In this document: positions 1 through 4,686 of the stretch, piece by piece
Layout of the letters: every line of letters starts with the position of its first letter
Numbering within the stretch: the first letter of the stretch is position 1
Source: a bacterium UBA4883
Lineage (GTDB): Bacteria > Bacillota > Clostridia > Oscillospirales > Acutalibacteraceae
DNA length: 7,635 nucleotides
NCBI GenBank assembly: GCA_002399225.1
Contig: DHDF01000044.1
Span: 5,826 to 13,460, forward strand
Direction: 5' to 3'
Translations under genes and position numbers: made by a program
Notes under the pieces: generated by a model
What the model saw: only the letters and a program-made list of their open reading frames with translations
Databases searched by the model: none
What the model was told of the DNA's origin: nothing

Positions 1-24
1 CCCGATTCCTTCCAGCGTCACCAT
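1..24 (-). CDS. ptsI: Probable enzyme I of the PTS (PtsI), first 8 codons only
   Basis: Only the N-terminus MVTLEGIG is in the window; the gene continues off the left edge. The ATG is at 24-22 on the minus strand, preceded by a good Shine-Dalgarno sequence (AAGGAGAG) in the short gap after the HPr stop codon. Enzyme I proteins commonly begin with a short stretch of the form LxGI followed by a small-residue-rich segment, and enzyme I is the usual gene after HPr. Enzyme I transfers phosphate from phosphoenolpyruvate to HPr in the cytoplasm. The identification rests on eight residues plus context, so another gene is possible. Co-transcription with HPr is likely from the 26-base spacing. Confidence 0.55.
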
Positions 25-50
25 TGCCCTTTCTCTCCTTTTCACAGGCA

Positions 51-308
51 CTAAAAATTCTGATCGAAAAAAGCCTTTGTCTTTTCGCAGGCGCTCTGCT
101 CCTCTTCCCCGTCGAACGTCACCGTGACGATATCGCCGCACTTCACCGCCATTCCCATAACGGCAAACAACTTTTTTGCGTCCACGGAACGGTCCCCGCA
201 GGAAATCACGACTTTGCAAGGGCACGATTTCAGCATCCGCACTATCTGACCGGCAGGTCTAGCGTGAAGGCCCATCGATTCCCTGATCTGATAATCGAAG
301 CTCACCAT
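51..308 (-). CDS. ptsH: HPr-family phosphocarrier protein lacking Ser46
   Basis: This 85-residue protein has the normal HPr length and aligns without gaps to Bacillus HPr. The phosphorylation motif GLHARPAG places the active histidine at residue 15 with Arg17 and Pro18 beside it. HPr accepts phosphate from enzyme I on this histidine and passes it to IIA components of sugar PTSs. The regulatory Ser46 region, KSIMGVMS in Bacillus, reads KKLFAVMG here. Ser46, the target of HPr kinase, is therefore lysine and Met48 is phenylalanine. By family knowledge such a protein should not form the seryl-phosphate co-repressor for CcpA; it is probably a dedicated paralogue rather than the general HPr. The start at 308-306 is preceded by a purine-rich GGGAAGGG stretch. 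A probable enzyme I gene follows. The divergent mannose-family PTS genes are likely partners. Confidence 0.9.
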   Translation of the reverse strand: MVSFDYQIRESMGLHARPAGQIVRMLKSCPCKVVISCGDRSVDAKKLFAVMGMAVKCGDIVTVTFDGEEEQSACEKTKAFFDQNF

Positions 309-370
309 AGAAACATCATCCCTTCCCGTCTCTCAATTAAAATATCAAAAGGCAAGTTTATGCAAAAGTC

Positions 371-420
371 TCTTGCAAGACTACTCATTTATTATAAAAC
401 AATTTAGAACAGAGAAACAG
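371..420 (-). promoter_or_regulatory. Promoter for the HPr/enzyme I genes, with a palindrome near the start point
   Basis: On the minus strand a perfect -10 hexamer TATAAT lies at 396-391, giving an expected start near 384. No good -35 hexamer is found at 16-18 bases; the best candidates (TGTTTC, CTGTTT around 420-414) are poor. This is the pattern expected of an activator-dependent promoter, and paired 0A boxes lie just upstream at 433-453. A perfect 10-base palindrome TCTTGCAAGA at 371-380 falls just downstream of the expected start and could be a second binding site or a small RNA hairpin. Confidence 0.55.
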
Positions 421-432
421 AGGTTTATCTTT

Positions 433-453
433 ATTCGACAAATATTGTCGAAT
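433..453. promoter_or_regulatory. Inverted pair of perfect Spo0A boxes (0A boxes)
   Basis: A perfect inverted repeat with 9-base arms, ATTCGACAA and TTGTCGAAT, and a 3-base centre. Each arm contains the consensus 0A box TGTCGAA exactly, once on each strand (440-434 minus, 447-453 plus). Spo0A~P binds this heptamer in spore-forming Firmicutes. The pair is centred about 60 bases upstream of the expected HPr start and about 130 bases upstream of the expected SIS-gene operon start. Activation of the HPr promoter is the simpler reading, but repression or control of both directions is possible. The match is seen directly; the regulator is inferred. Confidence 0.6.
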
Positions 454-551
454 TTCTTGCGAAAACTTTACGCTTTGTCTTTACAGTCGGTACATTTAAT
501 CCGGAGTTCATACAGAAATTTAGTTAAAAATTTACGAATTACGATAATTCT

Positions 552-580
552 TTGAATTTTCCCCGGGCTTATGCTATGCT
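552..580 (+). promoter_or_regulatory. Sigma-A-like promoter of the SIS/deacetylase/PTS operon
   Basis: TTGAAT (552-557) and TATGCT (575-580) are separated by exactly 17 bases; each matches four of six consensus positions. The expected start is near 587, leaving a leader of about 125 bases before the SIS gene. A 16-base perfect palindrome covers the predicted start point, so this promoter is probably repressed. No convincing CcpA cre site was seen around it. Confidence 0.5.
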
Positions 581-589
581 TTTCACGAA

Positions 590-605
590 ATAACCTGCAG
601 GTTAT
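590..605. promoter_or_regulatory. Perfect 16-bp palindrome, probable operator at the operon start point
   Basis: ATAACCTG followed directly by its reverse complement CAGGTTAT. It begins 10 bases after the -10 hexamer, the classical place for a repressor that blocks the start of transcription. The regulator is not in the window and the family cannot be named from the sequence. The right half extended by one base, CAGGTTATC (598-606), recurs at 2284-2292 just before the IIC gene. Confidence 0.55.
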
Positions 606-623
606 CGGATTCTTATCACACAT

Positions 624-685
624 GCTGGAATTTTGCATAATCCAGCCTCAAACGATGCATATTTTGGGAGGGTCTGCGTTCCAGC
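624..685 (+). other. Leader RNA with two alternative pairings
   Basis: The segment GCTGGAA at 624-630 can pair with TCCAGC at 641-646 (six pairs, short loop) or with TTCCAGC at 679-685 (seven pairs, long loop), but not both. The second pairing ends eight bases before the Shine-Dalgarno sequence of the SIS gene (GGGAGGG, 693-699). An earlier copy of the same octamer TGGGAGGG lies at 665-672. Mutually exclusive stems in a leader can make a switch, but these helices are short and no known riboswitch class is recognised. Confidence 0.2.
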
Positions 686-710
686 AATTAATGGGAGGGC
701 GTTTAAAACG

Positions 711-1469
711 ATGAGCAAATTGCAGTATACCGAAAAAGTCAGCGACGTGATCAGAAAGATTGACGAAACCCAAGCGGGGCAGATTCAAGCAGCGGCTGAA
801 CTCTGCGCCGAAGCGATCCATTCCGGAAAGTTTGTTCATCTTTTCGGTAGTGGACATTCCGTTCTGCCAACGCAGGACATGTTCCCGAGATACGGCGGCG
901 TTGTAGGCTTTCACCCGTGCATGGACCCGCGGCTGATGTGGAACAACGTGATTGGCCCCGGCGGGGCGCGTGAGTTGCTTTGGATTGAGCGGCAGGAAGG
1001 CTACATCCGCAATTTCCTGCAGAGTTTCCACTTTCAGGCAGGTGAAGTGATGATCGTTTATTCCCACGGCGGCCTAAATGCCGCGCCGGTCGAATGCGCT
1101 TTGTACGCCAAAGAGCATGGCATGAAGGTCGTTGTCGTAACGTCCGGCGAAAACTACAGAAAAGCCAAGGCCACACACTCTAGTGGGAAAAAGCTCGGGG
1201 ATGTTGCCGACATCATGATTGACAACTGCTGCCCGCTTGAAGATTCTCTCGTGCCGATTCCGGGCTACGCGCAGAAGGTCGGCGCTAGCTCAACGATAGC
1301 CGCCGTGACGATCACACAATCGATCGCAAGCGAGACGGCCCTGCTACTTGAAAAAATGGGCCATAAGCTTTCGATCTTTGTCTCACCGAATGTTGTGGAA
1401 TGCCCGCAGACCAACAACGATGACGTCTACGCAGCCTATACCAAGCTGGTCAAGGACAACCGGGACTGA
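711..1469 (+). CDS. SIS-domain sugar-phosphate-binding protein (COG4821 / UPF0309 type)
   Basis: This 252-residue protein has a single SIS (sugar isomerase) fold. Residues 1-40 form a helical N-terminus with the KIDETQAGQIQAAAE stretch typical of this group. The phosphosugar-binding signature FGSGHS is at 45-50. A second cluster follows at 118-126 (SHGGLNAAP) and a conserved HSSGKKLGDVADI segment at 156-168. SIS proteins bind phosphorylated sugars; some are isomerases, deaminases, etherases or regulators, and the reaction of this subgroup is not settled. The ATG at 711 is preferred because GGGAGGG lies 11 bases upstream. A longer reading from a TTG at 633 adds 26 residues with no family resemblance and would cover the leader. 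It is the first gene of the set leading into a deacetylase and PTS genes, so it probably acts on the phosphorylated product of that PTS. It has no membrane segment. Confidence 0.85.
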   Translation: MSKLQYTEKVSDVIRKIDETQAGQIQAAAELCAEAIHSGKFVHLFGSGHSVLPTQDMFPRYGGVVGFHPCMDPRLMWNNVIGPGGARELLWIERQEGYIRNFLQSFHFQAGEVMIVYSHGGLNAAPVECALYAKEHGMKVVVVTSGENYRKAKATHSSGKKLGDVADIMIDNCCPLEDSLVPIPGYAQKVGASSTIAAVTITQSIASETALLLEKMGHKLSIFVSPNVVECPQTNNDDVYAAYTKLVKDNRD

Positions 1470-1488
1470 ATGCGGGGCGCCGCGTTGC

Positions 1489-1522
1489 AACCATTATAAC
1501 CATTATGATGGGAAAAACCCAT
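1489..1522 (+). repeat. Tandem 9-base repeat and small hairpin between the SIS and deacetylase genes
   Basis: AACCATTAT occurs twice in direct succession (1489-1497 and 1498-1506). Immediately after it, ATGGG and CCCAT (1508-1512, 1518-1522) can close a small hairpin over five A residues, followed by an A/T-rich stretch. The stem is too weak for a confident terminator, though it could reduce read-through into the deacetylase and PTS genes. No promoter was recognised in this 120-base gap. Confidence 0.25.
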
Positions 1523-1589
1523 TTAAATAAAAAGATCTAGTGTAATGGTGGAAATTATGCCGAGGATCGGAGAAAGGGAGGTGGAGCTG

Positions 1590-2302
1590 GTGCCTGTACT
1601 AGCGGTGGTAGGGGCACATGCCCTGGACGCCGAACTGATGGGGGCGAAGCAGCCCTGCTGATGAAGGCGCAACACTGGAAGGTTTACATGATTCACATGA
1701 CCCGCGGAGAGCGCGGAAATCCGATGAAAAAGCCGGACGAATATAGCAGGCAGCTGGAGTCCGAAATGAAGCGGTGCGCAGAAGCGCTCGGTGCGGAATG
1801 TATCTGGATGGGGTATCTGGCGGGTCAGATACCCGAGGATAGGATTGCGGTGCGCGACCTGTGCGACTTGTTTCGGAAAATCAAGGCTGACGCCGTCATT
1901 ACACACTGGCAGGGAAGTTATCACCCGCGGCACGTCCAGACCTGCCGCGCCGTGACACAGGCTGTGTTTCGGATGCCCGACGAGTCTTACCGAACTGGGG
2001 CCGGGCCCTACGCTTTACCAAACCTCTGGTTCGGCGAGAATATGGAGGATGAGGAAGGCTTCGTGCCGGAATTTTACCTAGACAGCACAGACGTCTATGA
2101 AAAATGGTTTGAGGCCCTGAAAGCATATCAGCTTTTCCGGGAGGGAGTGACGGGATTTCCATACCAGAGCTTTTACGCCGCCAACACCCGGCTAAGAGGC
2201 GTCGACATTGGCGTGAAATACGCCAAGGCTCTGATGCACAGGAAAGCATTGATCGGGGATTTGTCCATTCGTACATTTGAGGTCAGGTTATCAGAATATT
2301 GA
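1590..2302 (+). pseudogene. PIG-L/LmbE-family deacetylase, interrupted by a one-base frameshift
   Basis: LmbE proteins are zinc-dependent deacetylases of N-acetylglucosamine-type groups. A GTG at 1590, seven bases after a strong AAGGGAGG, opens a frame reading MPVLAVVGAHALDAELMG, the expected N-terminal strand and first metal motif. That frame stops at 1659-1661. The remainder (LLMKA..., VYMIHMTRGERGNP, then THWQGSYHPRH) continues in another frame from 1661 to 2302 with no stop. Adding one G to the run at 1640-1644 restores about 237 residues, the usual length. The normal AHPDD motif reads AHALD: histidine and second aspartate remain, the general-base aspartate is leucine. The later HPDH motif reads HPRH. 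LmbE subfamilies with altered PD residues exist, so this alone does not prove inactivity. The stop and the ATG at 1661 overlap (TGATG), so a 213-residue product lacking the first metal motif could be made. Sequencing error is possible. Confidence 0.8.
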
Positions 2303-2306
2303 TAAC
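2287..2306 (+). repeat. Inverted repeat over the deacetylase stop codon, before the IIC gene
   Basis: GTTATCA (2287-2293) and TGATAAC (2300-2306) form a perfect 7-base inverted repeat around GAATAT. It includes the stop codon of the deacetylase and ends eight bases before the Shine-Dalgarno sequence of IIC. In RNA it would be a weak A/U-rich hairpin that might adjust mRNA stability. In DNA it shares CAGGTTATC (2284-2292) with the palindrome at 590-605, so it may be a secondary operator. Confidence 0.3.
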
Positions 2307-2327
2307 GCCGTCTGAGGAGGAAATATT

Positions 2328-3092
2328 ATGGGAATAGGCTTTGGAGTAGCAATTGCCCTCTCATTATGGGCTGCATTCTGTATTTTGGATCTGAAATGCT
2401 TTAAAACCGCACTTTTTTCAAGGCCGCTGCTCGCCGGCTTTGGTGCCGGAATCATCATGGGGAACATTCCGCTCGGCCTAAGTGTCGGCGGCACGCTCGA
2501 ACTGATGTCGATGGGTGTCTGGAACTACGGCGGTGCCGTGATTCCGGACTACACCTGCGCAACTATTATCGGTGTGGCAATAGGCGCGGCAACCGGAAAA
2601 AACTTCTCCGCATCCATCGCTGTGGCCATTCCTGTGGCTCTTTTATTTACTTATTTCGACATTTTGGCGATGACGGTCAATACGTTTTATCAGCACAAGT
2701 CCGACCAGTTTGCGAAAGAAGGCAACATTAAGAAACTGGAAGCCATGCATCCGCTCGGCTACCTGACCTGGGCGCTCAGCAGAGCAATTCCGGTATTCCT
2801 TGCAGTTGCGTTCGGCACAACCGTCGTGAACAACATCTTTTCCGTATGCCCGCAGTGGGTGTTCACCGCGATTGGTACGGCTGGTAAACTCTTCCCGGCA
2901 CTCGGCATCGCTCTTCTGCTAAAGATGCTCCCCGCCAGAAAATACGTTGTATATCTGATGCTCGGGTATTTTCTTGCCGCATATCTGAAATTTTCGTTTA
3001 TCCCGATCACTATTGTCGGCATCATCGTAATTGGGATCGTGGAAATCGCCAAACGGGAATCCGCCGCCGCGAATGCTAAAAAAGCCAATTGA
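2328..3092 (+). CDS. PTS mannose/fructose/sorbose-family component IIC
   Basis: This 254-residue integral membrane protein is a IIC subunit of the mannose-class PTS, which with IID forms the sugar channel in the cytoplasmic membrane. Hydrophobic segments fill most of the chain, roughly at 3-20, 33-50, 65-90, 96-118, 150-170, 178-200 and 205-240. The characteristic region with PLGLSVGGTLELMSMG at 48-63, followed by a proline-aspartate pair at 73-74 and ATIIGVAIGAATG at 79-90, identifies the family. The tail is charged and cytoplasmic. The start has a strong GAGGAGG (2314-2320) seven bases upstream. It begins 25 bases after the deacetylase gene and is followed 20 bases later by IID, so the three PTS genes are one transcriptional unit in the order IIC-IID-IIB. 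The substrate cannot be read from the sequence; the neighbouring SIS and deacetylase genes point to an amino or N-acetyl sugar. Confidence 0.93.
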   Translation: MGIGFGVAIALSLWAAFCILDLKCFKTALFSRPLLAGFGAGIIMGNIPLGLSVGGTLELMSMGVWNYGGAVIPDYTCATIIGVAIGAATGKNFSASIAVAIPVALLFTYFDILAMTVNTFYQHKSDQFAKEGNIKKLEAMHPLGYLTWALSRAIPVFLAVAFGTTVVNNIFSVCPQWVFTAIGTAGKLFPALGIALLLKMLPARKYVVYLMLGYFLAAYLKFSFIPITIVGIIVIGIVEIAKRESAAANAKKAN

Positions 3093-3112
3093 TACGAAGG
3101 AGATGACGCGAA

Positions 3113-3928
3113 ATGTCCGATCAGAAAAATGGAACAACTATGAGCCAAGAGCCCGCGAGAGATATCAAAAAGGTTGCGTGGCGTTTGATCCTTGCCTTTC
3201 AGTGTTGTGAAAACTTTGAAAGGGAGCAGGCATACGATTTTCTTTATTGCATCCTTCCCTTTTTAAAACGCAAGTACAAGGACAGATCGGAGGAGCTGAA
3301 GGAGCGGCTTACCGCAAACAACAACTTTTTCAACTGCAATCCTGTGTTCACCGGCCCGGTTCTCGGTATGACGTGTGCCATGGAAGAAAACGAGGTCGAT
3401 GAGGAGACCATCCAGTCTGTCAAAGTTGGCCTCATGGGTCCTCTTGCCGGAATCGGAGACACTCTGGTCTACACGCTGTATATGTCTGTCCTGTTCGCTT
3501 TTGGCGCCGCTCTGGCGACAAGTGGCAGTATCGCCGGCCCGATCATGGTGATTCCGCTCGTGCTGATTCCGTTGTTCTTAGCCAGATACTACGGCACTAT
3601 CTACACATTCAAAAAGGGAATGGAAGCCATGGATCAGATCATGACCATTATGGATTCCATAACCTCTGTTGCCTCGAAATTCGGCTGCGTGATGGCCGGC
3701 GCAATGGCCGTGCTTTTGGTCTCCGCCTCCACGCCCCTAACCATGCAGCTCGGGAAGGGCACCATAAAAATTCAAGACAGGCTGGATTCCATTTTACCGG
3801 GTCTGATTCCGCTTCTGGTCGTGGGCATCTGCTATCTTCTTCTGAAAAAAGCGAAACTCAAGCCGGTTTACGTTCTCTGGATCCTGCTGGTGGTCGGAAT
3901 GCTAGCAAGCGTTGTGGGGGTACTGTAA
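3113..3928 (+). CDS. PTS mannose/fructose/sorbose-family component IID
   Basis: This 271-residue protein is the IID partner of the preceding IIC. The N-terminal cytoplasmic half carries family features: a helical segment near 23-53, a paired-asparagine stretch with NPVFTGPVLGMTCAMEE at 76-92, and the signature GLMGPLAGIGDTL at 106-118. Hydrophobic segments follow at about 119-158, 193-206 and 228-245, and the protein ends in a membrane segment at 252-271. IID exists only in the mannose class of PTS and is required with IIC for sugar translocation. The ATG at 3113 is preceded by AAGGAG (3097-3102) at ten bases; a second ATG nine codons on is less well placed. The stop codon touches the start of IIB directly, indicating translational coupling. 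Confidence 0.93.
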   Translation: MSDQKNGTTMSQEPARDIKKVAWRLILAFQCCENFEREQAYDFLYCILPFLKRKYKDRSEELKERLTANNNFFNCNPVFTGPVLGMTCAMEENEVDEETIQSVKVGLMGPLAGIGDTLVYTLYMSVLFAFGAALATSGSIAGPIMVIPLVLIPLFLARYYGTIYTFKKGMEAMDQIMTIMDSITSVASKFGCVMAGAMAVLLVSASTPLTMQLGKGTIKIQDRLDSILPGLIPLLVVGICYLLLKKAKLKPVYVLWILLVVGMLASVVGVL

Positions 3929-4426
3929 ATGATTCAGTTTTTCAGGATTGACGACCGTCTGATCCACGGACAAATCGCAACCACGTGGACGCGCCATATC
4001 TGTCCCTCGCGGATCGTGGTTGCAGATGATAAGACCGCGGCTAGCCCAATGTTGACGTCCCTGCAAAGGATGTCGGCACCGAAGGATTTCGAGCTCAGCG
4101 TTTTGCCGGTTCGCGACGCTATTACAAAGCTACAGGGCGATTTTCTGATGGAAAAAATCTTCCTTCTGACCGGTTCAGTCAAAGACGCTTATCAGATCGC
4201 TATGAACTGTGATGTTTCAGAGCTCAACGTGGGCAACGTCGGTTACAAGGAAGGCACCGTGAAGTTGATCAACCGGATTTACGTCTTTCCTGAGGATCTG
4301 GAACTGCTGGGCAAAATCGTGAAAAAAGGCGTCCGAGTTTATGCTCAGATGCTTCCCAACGAGTCCGTTGACCTCCTATCCGACGAAGTGCTGACAGCCG
4401 TAGAAAAAGCAGCGGGAAAGCAGTGA
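3929..4426 (+). CDS. PTS mannose/fructose/sorbose-family component IIB
   Basis: This 165-residue cytoplasmic protein opens with the IIB signature FFRIDDRLIHGQI, which places the phosphorylated histidine at residue 13. The rest follows the family: RIVVADD near 29-35, a central AP-containing stretch, a conserved region around 98-111 with ELNVGNVGYKEG, and a C-terminal helix. IIB takes phosphate from a IIA protein and passes it to the sugar as it crosses IIC-IID. It starts on the base after the IID stop, with only a weak ribosome binding site, so coupled translation is likely. It is the last gene of the set: a hairpin terminator follows about 110 bases later. No IIA domain is fused to it and no IIA gene is present, unlike the many systems where IIA and IIB are fused or adjacent. 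The partner IIA must be encoded elsewhere. Confidence 0.93.
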   Translation: MIQFFRIDDRLIHGQIATTWTRHICPSRIVVADDKTAASPMLTSLQRMSAPKDFELSVLPVRDAITKLQGDFLMEKIFLLTGSVKDAYQIAMNCDVSELNVGNVGYKEGTVKLINRIYVFPEDLELLGKIVKKGVRVYAQMLPNESVDLLSDEVLTAVEKAAGKQ

Positions 4427-4539
4427 TCCGGTCCTCTCTCCGATTCTCCGTTCGGCGGTCTGCGGCAGGCGCTGAGCAGTGGCGCAGTTTAATGTTTATA
4501 CTGGCGGACAGCCTAAAAGGTGTCCTCTTTGGAATCCCA

Positions 4540-4594
4540 GACAACAAAACAGGCTGCATACTCTCTTTGTGGAAGTATGCAGCCGTTTGTTGTC
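4540..4594. terminator. Bidirectional intrinsic terminator between convergent genes
   Basis: GGCTGCATACT (4552-4562) pairs perfectly with AGTATGCAGCC (4574-4584) around an 11-base loop. The flanks GACAACAAA (4540-4548) and TTTGTTGTC (4586-4594) also pair. On the plus strand the stem is followed by GTTTGTTGT; on the minus strand by TGTTTTGTTGT. Each strand therefore has a GC-containing stem and a U-rich tail, serving IIB from the left and the amidohydrolase from the right. The rest of the 4427-4686 gap shows no gene. Confidence 0.8.
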
Positions 4595-4686
4595 AGCAAC
4601 CCGTTTTACGATCTGCGTATAGTTCCTTGTAACCGATATGCGTTTTTTCTCCGGGCTGGCAAAATGGGATGATCCTGCTCAGGCTG

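Noticed and set aside
24..407. Plus-strand frame opposite the HPr gene
   Set aside because: Antisense to a clear HPr and extends into the promoter region without a ribosome binding site or domain.
633..710. N-terminal extension of the SIS protein from a TTG
   Set aside because: The extra 26 residues do not resemble the family, and the ATG at 711 has a ribosome binding site.
309..710. CcpA cre site in the divergent control region
   Set aside because: No stretch fits the cre consensus well on either strand.
691..714. A seven-codon leader peptide frame (MGGRLKR) overlapping the SIS start as ATGA
   Set aside because: Its only upstream ribosome-binding-like sequence is about 18 bases away, too far, and such short frames are expected by chance.
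4423..4632. A 69-codon frame after IIB starting with GTG
   Set aside because: It runs straight through the bidirectional terminator hairpin, has no family resemblance and no ribosome binding site of its own.
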